DNA from: an uncultured Collinsella sp.
Lineage (GTDB): Bacteria > Actinomycetota > Coriobacteriia > Coriobacteriales > Coriobacteriaceae
Assembly: GCA_959596505.1 (NCBI GenBank)
Contig: CAUFWM010000011.1
Location: 1-37,037 of the forward strand
Length of the DNA stretch: 37,037 nucleotides
Reading direction: 5' to 3'
The notes below the pieces were generated by a model. It was not told the DNA's origin. It saw nothing but the letters and a program-made list of their open reading frames with translations, and did no database searches. Below, in pieces: positions 8,848 to 16,994 of this stretch (its first letter is position 1; each line of letters begins with the position of its first letter). The position numbers and the translations under genes are program-made.

Positions 8848-8877
8848 GAGCCCCGCCGGGGTTGTCCGGCGGGGCTC
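8848..8877 (+). terminator. Hairpin downstream of argG
   Basis: GAGCCCCGCCGG (8848-8859) pairs exactly with CCGGCGGGGCTC (8866-8877), loop GGTTGT. No clear T-run follows (CTCCTATC), so it may be an imperfect terminator or a leader structure of the next gene. The 8695-8847 stretch before it shows only weak stem potential. Confidence 0.5.
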
Positions 8878-8927
8878 CTCCTATCAATTTGACGGCCCTG
8901 CGCCTATATATATGGGGAGTATCCATT

Positions 8928-9098
8928 ATGTTCAATGCTATCGCGCATGCCTTACTTGCCCTCGCGCCCGAGTTCGACGCTGCAAAGGTCGAGGACGTTC
9001 CTATGAGCCTAAAGGCCTGGATCGATTGTTCGCAGGGCAACATTCGGAGGGAGACGTTGGGCGCCAAGTGCATGGCGCGTCACTTCTTTGCAAATTAG
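8928..9098 (+). CDS. Possible small protein between argG and argH
   Basis: A 56-codon frame starts at the ATG at 8928 with GGGGAG eight bases upstream. The product begins MFNAIAHALLALAPEFDAAK and has two cysteines and no membrane segment. I do not recognise it. Its support is the ribosome binding site, its position after a hairpin and codon use similar to its neighbours. It could instead be a chance frame in the argH leader. Confidence 0.4.
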   Translation: MFNAIAHALLALAPEFDAAKVEDVPMSLKAWIDCSQGNIRRETLGAKCMARHFFAN

Positions 9099-9216
9099 CT
9101 ATATGGCCTCGCACATGGTGGGGAATATGCAAAACTAGCGGTTGAGAAATCGCTTTAGCGACAGGGCGCATTGCTTTGGGCGCTTGTTTTGGGATTTGAT
9201 GAAAGGGGACGGTTCC

Positions 9217-10647
9217 ATGGCTCTTTGGGGCGGTCGTTTTGAGGCAGGCGTGGCCGAGGTCACGCAGGAGTTTGGCGCGTCGTTGCCGGTTGACAAACAT
9301 CTCTATAAGCAGGATATCGCCGGATCTAAGGCACATGCCAAGATGCTGGCGGCCCAGGGCATTATCAGCGCCGAGGACGAGCAGGCGATTGCCGAGGGCC
9401 TGACCGGAATCGAACAGGATATCGATGCCGGCAACTTCACCTTTGATATCAACGACGAGGACATTCATATGTCCATCGAAAGCGAGCTGACGCGTCGTAT
9501 CGGCGAGGCTGGCAAGCGCTTGCATACTGGGCGTTCGCGCAACGACCAGGTGGCGACCGATACGCGCCTGGGCGTCAAGGCGCTGGCCAAGGAGCTCATG
9601 GAGGCCAATCTTGAGCTGCGCCATGTGCTGGTGGATGCGGCCAAGAAGTACGACAAGGTGATTCTTCCGGGCTACACGCATATGCAGCACGCTCAGCCCG
9701 TGCTGCTCTCGCATCATCTGCTGGCGTATTCCTGGATGTTCGCGCGCGACTTTACGCGCCTAAAGGCCGCCTTTGATGCCGCTGACAACTGCCCGCTGGG
9801 TGCTGCCGCGCTTGCCGGTACGAGCTATCCGCTCGATCGCCAGATGACGGCTGCCGAACTTGGCTTTGCGGGCGTGATTCCCAACTCGCTCGATGCGGTT
9901 TCCGACCGTGATTTCCTGCTCGATCTGCATTACGCCGGATCCGTCATGGCGATGCACCTGTCGCGTCTTTCCGAGGAGATCGTGCTGTGGTCGAGCTCCG
10001 AATTTGGCTTTATCACGCTTTCAGACTCCTACTCCACCGGCTCGTCTATCATGCCGCAGAAGAAGAATCCCGACTTTGCCGAGCTTATCCGCGGTAAGAG
10101 CGGTCGCGTGTACGGCAACCTGGTGCAGCTGCTGGTAACCATGAAGGGCCTGCCGCTCGCTTATAACAAGGACTTGCAGGAGGACAAGGAGGGCGCGCTC
10201 GATACCGCTCACACGCTCATGCAGTGCCTGTCCGTTATGGCCGGAATGATTTCGACCTGGACCGTCAACGAGGATGCCATGGCGCGCGAGTGCGGCGTGG
10301 GGCACCTTGCCGCCACCGATGTTGCCGATTACCTGGCAAAGCGCGGTCTACCGTTCCGCGAGGCACATGCCGTGGTGGGGCACCTGGTCCTGATGTGTGA
10401 GAAGCGCGGCTGCAATCTTGAGGACCTGCCGTTTGAGGTGTTCCAGGAGGCAAGCCCGCTCTTTGAGCGCGATATTACCGAGGCGCTCGATATCCCGTCG
10501 ATTGTCGCCGCGCGCACGACCGAGGGCGGTACCGCCCCTGCCGCCGTTGCCGTGCAGCTGCAGCGTGCCGAGGCGCAGCTCGTGGCCGACGAAGGCGTGT
10601 TTGGATCGCTAACCAAGGTTGTCGAGATGGGTCACGGGGCAAAGTAG
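9217..10647 (+). CDS. argH: Argininosuccinate lyase
   Basis: The 476-residue product starts MALWGGRFEAGVAEVTQEFGASLPVDKHLY and has the fumarase/aspartase superfamily signature GSSIMPQKKNPD, the HTGRSRNDQVATD block and TVNEDAMARECGVGHLAATDVADYL near the C-terminus. It splits argininosuccinate into arginine and fumarate, the last step of arginine synthesis, as a cytoplasmic tetramer. The ATG at 9217 follows GAAAGGGGAC; an in-frame start at 9142 lacks family similarity. A hairpin terminator at 10701-10731 follows the gene. Confidence 0.97.
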   Translation: MALWGGRFEAGVAEVTQEFGASLPVDKHLYKQDIAGSKAHAKMLAAQGIISAEDEQAIAEGLTGIEQDIDAGNFTFDINDEDIHMSIESELTRRIGEAGKRLHTGRSRNDQVATDTRLGVKALAKELMEANLELRHVLVDAAKKYDKVILPGYTHMQHAQPVLLSHHLLAYSWMFARDFTRLKAAFDAADNCPLGAAALAGTSYPLDRQMTAAELGFAGVIPNSLDAVSDRDFLLDLHYAGSVMAMHLSRLSEEIVLWSSSEFGFITLSDSYSTGSSIMPQKKNPDFAELIRGKSGRVYGNLVQLLVTMKGLPLAYNKDLQEDKEGALDTAHTLMQCLSVMAGMISTWTVNEDAMARECGVGHLAATDVADYLAKRGLPFREAHAVVGHLVLMCEKRGCNLEDLPFEVFQEASPLFERDITEALDIPSIVAARTTEGGTAPAAVAVQLQRAEAQLVADEGVFGSLTKVVEMGHGAK

Positions 10648-10700
10648 AGGTTTGGCTGAAGCCGTTTTGGCCATGTATTGATAAATCGTTTTAGCTTTAC

Positions 10701-10731
10701 GGGCGTCTGCTGATGCGGGCGCCCCTATTTT
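10701..10731 (+). terminator. argH terminator
   Basis: GGGCGTCTGC (10701-10710) pairs with GCGGGCGCCC (10715-10724) using two G-U wobbles, loop TGAT, followed by CTATTTT. It lies about 54 bases after the argH stop. Confidence 0.7.
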
Positions 10732-11031
10732 GCTGCTATGGGGGAGGGGCTTGTCGAGAACTTCTGTAGGACCTTTGGGCAGGTTGTGAAGGGGGTACGT
10801 TCGCGGGTGGCAACCGACCGCCCGCTCTGTTCCATGTGGTTGATGAGCGGTCGGATGGTACTCTAATCGGGCTTCGAAACAGAAGTGACACATATGGAGC
10901 GCTTTAATAAATTGCAGCGTTTCAATAAACAGCTTTTTGTTTAACTGCAGCTAAAACTCTGTTACGATGCAGTCCAGGCGGGTGCCGGAATGGGACTTGG
11001 GCACGCGCGAACCTACTTGAAAGGCTACCTT
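10732..11031 (+). promoter_or_regulatory. Upstream region of ndk
   Basis: About 300 bases without a gene. At 10803-10854 two stems compete for the same bases: 10803-10810 with 10818-10825, and 10814-10821 with 10847-10854. Closer to ndk a possible promoter is TTTAAC (10940-10945), 17 bases, TACGAT (10963-10968). GAAAGG precedes the ndk ATG. If that promoter is right, the competing stems are upstream of the ndk transcript and may belong to another RNA or be chance. Confidence 0.35.
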
Positions 11032-11436
11032 ATGGCTATCGAGAAGACCTTCATCATGATTAAGCCCGACGCGGTGCGCGATCGCAAGATCGGCGAGATC
11101 GTTGCTCGTATTGAGCGTAGCGGCCTTGTCATCGAGCGCATGGAGATGACCACGCTCGAGCGCGCTACCGTCGAGGAGCACTACGCCCATCTGGCCGACA
11201 AGCCCTTCTTTGGCGGTCTCTGCGACTTTATGACGAGCGGTCCGGTCGTCAAGATGGTCGTTTCCGGTCTCTCCGCTGTTTCCAAGATGCGCACCCTTAT
11301 GGGCGCTACCAACCCGCTTGATGCTGCGCCCGGCACCATTCGCGGCGACTTCGCTGTCGATGTCAACGCCAACGTGATCCACGGCTCCGACTGCCTGGAG
11401 AACGCCGAGATCGAGATCAAGCGCTTCTTTGGCTAA
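11032..11436 (+). CDS. ndk: Nucleoside diphosphate kinase
   Basis: The 134-residue product has the full NDK fold: IEKTFIMIKPDAVRDRKIGEI at the N-terminus, the GATNPLDAAPGTIRGDFA block, and NVIHGSDCLENAEIEI with the phosphohistidine at about residue 117. It exchanges the gamma phosphate between nucleoside tri- and diphosphates through that histidine. I chose the ATG at 11032, with TTGAAAGG upstream, over an in-frame ATG at 10990. The gene stands alone and ends in a strong terminator. Confidence 0.97.
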   Translation: MAIEKTFIMIKPDAVRDRKIGEIVARIERSGLVIERMEMTTLERATVEEHYAHLADKPFFGGLCDFMTSGPVVKMVVSGLSAVSKMRTLMGATNPLDAAPGTIRGDFAVDVNANVIHGSDCLENAEIEIKRFFG

Positions 11437-11474
11437 ACCAGCTTTGACTCCTTAAAGCTGTTAGCGTGTGGCTT

Positions 11475-11509
11475 GGGCGCCGCGGAACTCTATCCGCGGC
11501 GCCCTTTTT
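11475..11509 (+). terminator. ndk rho-independent terminator
   Basis: GGGCGCCGCGG (11475-11485) pairs exactly with CCGCGGCGCCC (11494-11504), followed directly by TTTTTA. Confidence 0.9.
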
Positions 11510-11551
11510 ATTCCAGTGGATTTTTGGTAACCGCTTAGAAATCTACTAAAG

Positions 11552-11586
11552 AGCCCCCGTCCGGATGTTTCTTCCGGGCGGGGGCT
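11552..11586 (-). terminator. rpiB rho-independent terminator
   Basis: Arms 11552-11564 and 11574-11586 pair over 13 positions with one wobble. Read on the minus strand the stem is followed by TCTTTAGTAG. It sits just after the rpiB stop and back to back with the ndk terminator. Confidence 0.75.
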
Positions 11587-11613
11587 GGCGATAGCGTATG
11601 GCTTTGTAGGTCT

Positions 11614-12081
11614 TTAAGCCTCGTCGACGACCTTGAGGCCGCGCGTCTGGTCGATCTCGTTGAGGAGATTGACGCGACGCTCGTGGCGGCCGCCCTCAAA
11701 CTCGGCGTCGAGCCACTCGTCGACAATCATCTTGGCGAGCTCGGAGCCCACGACGCGGGCGCCAAAGGCCAGCACGTTGGTGTTGTTGTGCATGCGGGAG
11801 AGCTTGGCGCTGAAGGGCTCGGAGCACACGACGGCGCGTACGCCCTCGACCTTGTTGGCAGCCAGGCTGATGCCGACGCCGGTACCACAGATCAGGATAC
11901 CCAGGTCGACGTCGCCGTTGGCAACTGCCTTGCCCACCTTGTAACCGGCGATGGGGTAATCAAAGCTCTCGGAGGTGTCGGTGCCAAAGTTCACGACCTC
12001 GCATCCGCGCTCCTTCAGGTGCTCGGAAATGATGTTTTTGAGCTCGACGGCGGCGTGGTCGTTGCCGATACCGATCTTCAT
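11614..12081 (-). CDS. rpiB: Ribose-5-phosphate isomerase B
   Basis: The 155-residue product begins MKIGIGNDHAAVELKNII and has CGTGVGISLAANKV, with the Cys that acts as base in RpiB, and MHNNTNVLAFGARVVG. It interconverts ribulose 5-phosphate and ribose 5-phosphate in the pentose phosphate pathway. LacA/LacB galactose-6-phosphate isomerase subunits are related, but no lac genes are nearby and the motif set fits RpiB. I placed the start at the ATG at 12081, preceded by GAGAGGA; the open frame continues to 12438 without family similarity. It is divergent from the cysteine desulfidase gene across 271 bases. Confidence 0.92.
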   Translation of the reverse strand: MKIGIGNDHAAVELKNIISEHLKERGCEVVNFGTDTSESFDYPIAGYKVGKAVANGDVDLGILICGTGVGISLAANKVEGVRAVVCSEPFSAKLSRMHNNTNVLAFGARVVGSELAKMIVDEWLDAEFEGGRHERRVNLLNEIDQTRGLKVVDEA

Positions 12082-12352
12082 GGATGGTTCCTCTCTGGTC
12101 TGTGCGGCGCAAATGCTAAAGGTGTTTACCGCGTTCGACTGCATGATAGCGCGACTTTTGCGTAAACGCTCGGGCGTTTTTTGGTCAAACGCTTTAGCAG
12201 GCAACAAGACTAGCTTTTCATGAATGAATGCCGTCAGATTGCGCTTGAACGCCGTCCGCCGGAACCGTGGTTGCGGTTTTTGATGCATTGTTATCAAATA
12301 AAGGAGCCAACTTTTTTGAGAGTCCAGCCCGTTATGCAAGCAGGAGATACCT

Positions 12353-13672
12353 ATGCCTACCGATTCCATCCGTGATGCCGCGTTTTGCGATGTTTTGAAC
12401 CGCGAGCTTGTCTGTGCACTCGGCTGCACCGAGCCCATTGCCGTTGCCTATGCAGCGGCGTTGGCGAGCCAGACGCTCGGTTGCGAACCCGATCATATGG
12501 ATGTTGCCTGCTCGGGCAACATCATCAAGAACGTTAAGAGCGTGACCGTGCCCAACTCGGGCGGTATGCACGGTATTGAAGCCGCGGCCGTGCTGGGTGC
12601 CGTGGGCGGCGACGCTAAGAGCGCGCTCGAGGTGCTCGAGAGCGTTAACGATGAAGACCGCGCTCGCGTGGCCGAGCTCCTCGCCGACGCTGGCTACTGC
12701 GATGTGTCGCTTGTCGAGGGTGTGCCCAACCTCTACATCAAGGTGACTGCGACGGCCGGGGGCCATACCGCGGTCGTCGAGATTACCGATCACCACACTA
12801 ATGTCACGTGCCATACGCTCGATGGTATTCCGGTATGCGGCAAGTCGGCGGGGGAGTGCGCCGCCTGCGCCGAGCGCGTGGTGGCCGAGCGTGCGGCAGA
12901 TAACGCCGATACGCCCATGTCCATTGATTCCATCATCGACTTTATCGAGGACGGTGACATTGAGGGCGCCCGCGCTGCCGTTGAGCGTCAGATTGAGCTG
13001 AATGGCGCAATCAGTGCCGAGGGCCTTGCGCACGCTTGGGGCGCCGAGGTGGGTCGTACGCTGCTGGGTGCTCGTGCCGATGACGTCGCCTGCCGTGCCC
13101 GTGCCCGTGCGGCCGCCGGGTCCGACGCCCGCATGAACGGTTGCGCGCTGCCGGTCGCCATTGTGTGCGGCTCGGGCAATCAGGGCATTACCTGCGCACT
13201 GCCCGTCATGGAGTATGCCGAGTACCTGCGCTGCGACCACGAGCGTCTGGTGCGCGCCGTGATGCTGTCCGATCTTATCGCCGTGCATATCAAGAGCTAT
13301 ATTGGTGCGCTTTCGGCGTTTTGCGGTGCTATTTGCGCCGCGTGCGGCGCCGGCGCTGCGATTACCTGGCTGTGCGGTGGCACGCGCGAGCAGATTGGCG
13401 CGACGGTCTCGAATACGCTCGGTAACGTGGGCGGCATCGTGTGCGACGGCGCCAAGGCGAGCTGTGCCGCCAAGATCTCGGCTGCCGTCGATGCAGCGAT
13501 TCTGGGCCATGATATGGCCATGCAGGGTCGCGGCTTCCGCGCCGGCGAGGGCCTGATCCAAGATACCGTTGAGCAGACAATCGCCAGTATGGGCTACGTA
13601 GGCCGTGTGGGCATGAAAGATACCGACGTCGAGATCCTCAACATCATGATCGGCAAAACCCAAGTGTGCTAG
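12353..13672 (+). CDS. CyuA/UPF0597-type L-cysteine desulfidase
   Basis: The 439-residue product belongs to the UPF0597 / serine dehydratase alpha-like family. It has ALGCTEPIAVAYAAALA, CSGNIIKNVKSVTVPNSGGMHG, CGSGNQGITCALPV and many conserved cysteines (for example AFCGAICAACGAGAA) that fit an oxygen-sensitive [4Fe-4S] site. Characterised relatives convert cysteine to pyruvate, ammonia and hydrogen sulfide; that reaction is inferred from family. CAGGAGA precedes the ATG. metY, which uses sulfide, lies about 6 kb downstream; a functional link is possible but not shown. Its TAG stop overlaps the stop of the minus-strand HAD gene in one CTAG. Confidence 0.88.
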   Translation: MPTDSIRDAAFCDVLNRELVCALGCTEPIAVAYAAALASQTLGCEPDHMDVACSGNIIKNVKSVTVPNSGGMHGIEAAAVLGAVGGDAKSALEVLESVNDEDRARVAELLADAGYCDVSLVEGVPNLYIKVTATAGGHTAVVEITDHHTNVTCHTLDGIPVCGKSAGECAACAERVVAERAADNADTPMSIDSIIDFIEDGDIEGARAAVERQIELNGAISAEGLAHAWGAEVGRTLLGARADDVACRARARAAAGSDARMNGCALPVAIVCGSGNQGITCALPVMEYAEYLRCDHERLVRAVMLSDLIAVHIKSYIGALSAFCGAICAACGAGAAITWLCGGTREQIGATVSNTLGNVGGIVCDGAKASCAAKISAAVDAAILGHDMAMQGRGFRAGEGLIQDTVEQTIASMGYVGRVGMKDTDVEILNIMIGKTQVC

Positions 13673-14427
13673 GACAGTTCGTCGGCTACTTGGTGTTCGT
13701 AGAAGGCTTCTACTACGGCGTTAAAGTCGCGGGCGAAGCCTTCCATGGTGCCGTGCCAGGTGGCTCGGCCGGGTTTTCCCTGGCCAACATAGGCGGTTTG
13801 GATGCCGCAGGCGGGGCTGGGGAAGTCGCGCCTGGGGTCGTTGCCCACCATGAGGACCTCATGAGGCTCGAGTCCCATCACCTGAAGCTGCTCTAGATAG
13901 TAGGTGGCATCGGGCTTGCAGCGGGTGGTGTTTCCCATGTGCGTGACGAGCTCAAAGGGGGCGTCGGCCAGGTCGCCCCAACCCATGCGGCACTCGATGG
14001 CTCCCTGCGGAAAGCTGGGGTTGGTGAAGAGCGCGCAGCGCAGCCCTGCGTCCTGTACAGCCTGAAGCGCGGCGTGTGCGCCCGGCATGGCGTGGGCGTT
14101 GATGACGTCGTCATTCTTATGCGGGAGAACTTCGCGGTCGTAGTAGGTAAACGCCTCGTAGATGATAGGATCGGAAAGGCAGATGCCGCACCTGCGCTCG
14201 ACCTCGGTGCGGTAGAACTCAAGATTGGTGCGATTATCCGTGCCGCTTCGGCGATTGGCGTTGAGGTCGACCAGGATGGTGCCGAGGCGCGCCATCGTGC
14301 CACCGCGGCTGCGGCGACCAATATCCGCGAGCATCGACGAGACATCCTTAAAATAGCGAAGGATGAACGCGTTGAGGTTGATGCTAAGAAGCGTCTCGTC
14401 CATATCGAAAACGACTGCTTTGAGCAC
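13669..14427 (-). CDS. HAD family hydrolase
   Basis: The 252-residue product has HAD motif I (VFDMDETLLS), motif II (ALFTNPSF), a lysine in RCKPDATYY and motif IV (VGNDPRRDFPSPACGIQTAYVG), with a helical C1-type cap between motifs I and II, as in YjjG-like phosphatases. The substrate is unknown. The start is a GTG at 14427 with GAAAGG upstream. The gene converges on the cysteine desulfidase gene and overlaps it by four bases: the CTAG at 13669-13672 supplies TAG to both strands. It is divergent from rpsA. Confidence 0.88.
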   Translation of the reverse strand: MLKAVVFDMDETLLSINLNAFILRYFKDVSSMLADIGRRSRGGTMARLGTILVDLNANRRSGTDNRTNLEFYRTEVERRCGICLSDPIIYEAFTYYDREVLPHKNDDVINAHAMPGAHAALQAVQDAGLRCALFTNPSFPQGAIECRMGWGDLADAPFELVTHMGNTTRCKPDATYYLEQLQVMGLEPHEVLMVGNDPRRDFPSPACGIQTAYVGQGKPGRATWHGTMEGFARDFNAVVEAFYEHQVADELS

Positions 14428-14742
14428 GCGGGCACCTTTCTCGAAAAATCGTTCCAGAATCGTTGGCTCCGAATACTTTACCCCAAAGCCGTATGCCTAA
14501 CTGCCTATCGTCAACTTATGGAGACGGTCGTCAACAAGATTGCGAAAAAGTCTCCATACGAGTAAAAAATCGCAGTTCACGCTTGAAATCGAAATGATTT
14601 CCCCGTAACCTATACGAACGTGATTGCATAAGCGTCACATTAGTATCTGTCGGCTCCCGAGTGTTCCTAAACGTTGTGTGCTTGTCGCACCCTTCTGTAG
14701 GTCCTAGCAATCGGGGCCCCGTAGTTCGAAAGGGGTCCACCT
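14428..14742. promoter_or_regulatory. HAD/rpsA divergent spacer with rpsA promoter candidate
   Basis: This 315-base AT-rich spacer shows no gene. The best promoter for rpsA is TTGAAA (14583-14588), 17 bases, TAACCT (14606-14611), which would leave an untranslated leader of about 125 bases. The rpsA ribosome binding site GAAAGGGG is at 14728-14735. Confidence 0.4.
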
Positions 14743-15909
14743 TTGAGTGAGATTCAGAACTCGTCCATTTTCTCTCTTGACGATGTCAACGAGGAGGAGA
14801 TGAACAACCTCATCGACGGTACGATTACCGACTTTGATGAGGGCGATCTCGTTAACGGCACTGTCGTTAAGATCGAGCATGACGAGGTGCTCGTTGACAT
14901 CGGATTCAAGTCCGAGGGCGTTATCCCGGTCCGCGAGCTGTCCATCCGCAAGGACGCTAACCCTGCAGACATCGTTGCACTCGGTGATCCCATCGAGGCC
15001 CTCGTTCTCCAGAAGGAGGACAAGGACGGTCGTCTGGTCCTGTCCAAGAAGCGTGCCGAGTACGAGCGTGCTTGGAACCGCATCGAGGAGAAGTTCAACT
15101 CCGGCGAGAACGTCGAGGGCGAGGTTATCGAGGTTGTCAAGGGCGGCCTGATCCTCGACATCGGCCTGCGTGGCTTCCTGCCCGCTTCCCTCGTCGACCT
15201 CCGTCGCGTCAAGGACCTTACCTCCTACATGGGTACCCGCATCGAGGCCCGCGTCATCGAGATGGACCGCAACCGCAACAACGTCGTCCTCTCCCGTCGC
15301 GTCGTGCTCGAGGAGTCCCGTAAGGCCGAGCGCTCCGAGATCCTGTCCAAGCTCAAGTCTGGCATGCGTCTCCAGGGCACTGTTTCCTCCATCGTCGACT
15401 TCGGCGCCTTCGTCGACCTCGGCGGTATCGACGGCCTCATCCACATCTCCGAGCTCTCCTGGAACCACGTCAACCATCCTTCCGAGGTTGTCAAGGTCGG
15501 CCAGGAGGTCGAGGTCGAGGTTCTCGACGTCGATCTCAACCGCGAGCGTATCTCCCTGGGTCTCAAGCAGACCACCGAGGATCCGTGGCGCGCACTGGTC
15601 AAGAAGTACCCCGTCGGTGCTATCGTCGAGGGCACTGTGACCAAGCTTGTCCCGTTCGGCGCTTTCGTCGACCTGGGCGAGGGCATCGAGGGCCTGGTGC
15701 ACATCTCCGAGATGGCCAACAAGCACGTCGATCAGCCTTCTCAGGTCACCCACGTGGGCGACAAGGTTCAGGTCAAGGTCATGGAGATCGACCTCGACCG
15801 TCGTCGTATCTCCCTGTCCATGAAGTCCGCTGCTGAGACTCTGGGCGTCGAGATTGAGGTCACCCCGCTGCCTTCCGAGAAGAAGGACGAGGAGACCGAC
15901 GCCGAGTAA
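14743..15909 (+). CDS. rpsA: 30S ribosomal protein S1
   Basis: The 388-residue product has four S1 (OB-fold) domains: about 32-102 (GDLVNGTVVKIEHDEVLVDIGFKSEG), 120-185 (GENVEGEVIEVVKGGLILDIGLRGFLP), 205-275 (GMRLQGTVSSIVDFGAFVDLGGIDGLIHISEL) and 290-360 (GAIVEGTVTKLVPFGAFVDLGEGIEGLVHISEM). The six-domain E. coli form is longer; four domains is usual in Gram-positive and actinobacterial proteins. S1 binds mRNA at the 30S platform. The start is a TTG at 14743, seven bases after GAAAGGGG; no better ATG exists near. The third-position C bias is the strongest in the window, as expected for a highly expressed gene. Confidence 0.95.
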   Translation: MSEIQNSSIFSLDDVNEEEMNNLIDGTITDFDEGDLVNGTVVKIEHDEVLVDIGFKSEGVIPVRELSIRKDANPADIVALGDPIEALVLQKEDKDGRLVLSKKRAEYERAWNRIEEKFNSGENVEGEVIEVVKGGLILDIGLRGFLPASLVDLRRVKDLTSYMGTRIEARVIEMDRNRNNVVLSRRVVLEESRKAERSEILSKLKSGMRLQGTVSSIVDFGAFVDLGGIDGLIHISELSWNHVNHPSEVVKVGQEVEVEVLDVDLNRERISLGLKQTTEDPWRALVKKYPVGAIVEGTVTKLVPFGAFVDLGEGIEGLVHISEMANKHVDQPSQVTHVGDKVQVKVMEIDLDRRRISLSMKSAAETLGVEIEVTPLPSEKKDEETDAE

Positions 15910-15935
15910 ATCGGTTTGACGATCACTTGTTTTAA

Positions 15936-15967
15936 GGGATCCGTCCGCAATGGACGGGTCCCTTTTT
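15936..15967 (+). terminator. rpsA rho-independent terminator
   Basis: GGGATCCGTCC (15936-15946) pairs with GGACGGGTCCC (15952-15962) with one wobble, followed by TTTTTG. Confidence 0.88.
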
Positions 15968-16218
15968 GCATTTGCAGCTGTGGTGCACGATGATGCCGGG
16001 CTATCTGTTTGCTATTTGGTTGTCGGTGCATAAAATATGCCGACATCCCGCCTCGGGGAGGAGGCGGGAACGCACCGAGTAGACGGAGGGGTGCGGAGCG
16101 CGGTCGCGTCTCGACTGACGACGTTGCCCATCGACGCCCCTATTGTACTGCATAGCGTGGTTCTTGGTTTATCGTGTCGAACGCTTGTGTTGTGCCATTG
16201 CCTGCGGCAACGGTGTGC
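15968..16218. other. Spacer between rpsA and rnpB
   Basis: No gene seen. Two local hairpins follow each other: TGTCG/CGACA plus GCATA/TATGC around 16020-16045 with a two-base bulge, and CCCGCCTC/GAGGCGGG around 16047-16068. They have no T-run and no clear role. Confidence 0.4.
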
Positions 16219-16224
16219 TACACT
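16197..16224 (+). promoter_or_regulatory. rnpB promoter candidate
   Basis: An extended -10 box, TGCTACACT with hexamer TACACT at 16219-16224, lies 10 bases before the RNase P RNA 5' end. The -35 is weak (ATTGCC at 16197-16202, 16-base spacing), which is common with an extended -10. Confidence 0.55.
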
Positions 16225-16234
16225 CTTGCATTGC

Positions 16235-16592
16235 TGAGTGGGCCAGACGGTCGCGCGATGTGCTGCTTGCAGCACGCGTGAGGAAAGTCCGGGCTCCAGA
16301 GGGCGGGATGCCGGCTAACGGCCGGGCGGAGTGATCCGACGGAAAGCGCCGCAGAAAAGAAGACTCCCACCTGCGCCGCAAGGCGTAAAGGGAAAAGCTG
16401 AAACGGTGGTGTAAGAGACCACCAGCGTCGTGGCAACACGGCGGCTTGGCAAGCCCCATCCGGAGCAAGCGCGAATAGGAACGCTATGGGCCGGCCCGGT
16501 CCGCGTTCGGGTAGCGTGCGTGGAGCTGCACGGTAACGTGCAGACAAGATAAATGACCGTTCACGACAGAACCCGGCTTATAGGCCCACTCA
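16235..16592 (+). ncRNA. rnpB: RNase P RNA (bacterial, type A-like)
   Basis: The catalytic RNA of RNase P matures tRNA 5' ends. The P1 helix forms from TGAGTGGGCC (16235-16244) and GGCCCACTCA (16583-16592). The universal CR-I block GAGGAAAGTCCGGGCTCC starts near 16280, and the 3' block ACAGAACCCGGCTTATAGGC matches the P4/CR-V pairing partner. The length of about 358 bases is normal. Both ends are set by P1 pairing and may be off by a few bases. It lies between rpsA and an insertion sequence that did not enter the gene. Confidence 0.95.
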
Positions 16593-16614
16593 GCTTTCTT
16601 GTTGACGCTGCGAC

Positions 16615-16706
16615 GGCGTCAGCTGGCCGATTTGGCGCTCATTCGTCGGTCGCCGCCATAAGGCGTGCTCCCTCCTCTTTCGGGCCAAATCGACTCAGCT
16701 GGCGCC
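16615..16706. repeat. Imperfect inverted repeat between rnpB and the insertion sequence
   Basis: GGCGTCAGCTGGCCGATTTG, continuing to 16636, pairs imperfectly with 16684-16706 (GCCAAATCGACTCAGCTGGC onward): about 20 of 23 positions. The loop holds a small GC hairpin. It could be the rnpB terminator (although no T-run follows) or a stem-loop target used by the insertion sequence, which begins about 10 bases later. Confidence 0.5.
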
Positions 16707-16730
16707 GTCTCGCTCATATGACCCAATCCA

Positions 16731-16994
16731 CTGTCAAGGGCCACAATGGCCCCGCCGACCGCTTGCAATCGGTCGGCGGGGCCTGCCGTTAAACCCGTCC
16801 CGGTCCGCCCCCGGCATGTCATCGACGCCTTCGGCTCAGTCTCATATCCGCGGATACCGCTCCGGCGGCCCGCAATCCTCTCCTTCGGCGGGGTTCCCCT
16901 AGTCTGTCTTCGCGCATGCGGCGGCCGCCGCGCGCACAGCGAGAACGGGGGTGTCCCCGAAGGCTGCCCGGCTCGCCGGGACGGGGGCTTATGT
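16731..16994 (-). ncRNA. Candidate guide (bridge/seek) RNA region of the insertion sequence
   Basis: This 264-base stretch after the transposase has no frame of its own and is strongly structured. A perfect 14-bp stem (16748-16761 with 16770-16783) has loop CTTGCAAT; CCCGG (16967-16971) pairs with CCGGG (16976-16980); and GGGG/CCCC pairs at about 16947-16958. IS1111 elements are known to encode a target-guiding RNA in this position. The RNA itself is inferred; I cannot assign its loops or ends. Confidence 0.4.

Noticed and set aside
12332..13663. A 443-codon minus-strand frame
   Set aside because: Antisense shadow of the cysteine desulfidase gene.
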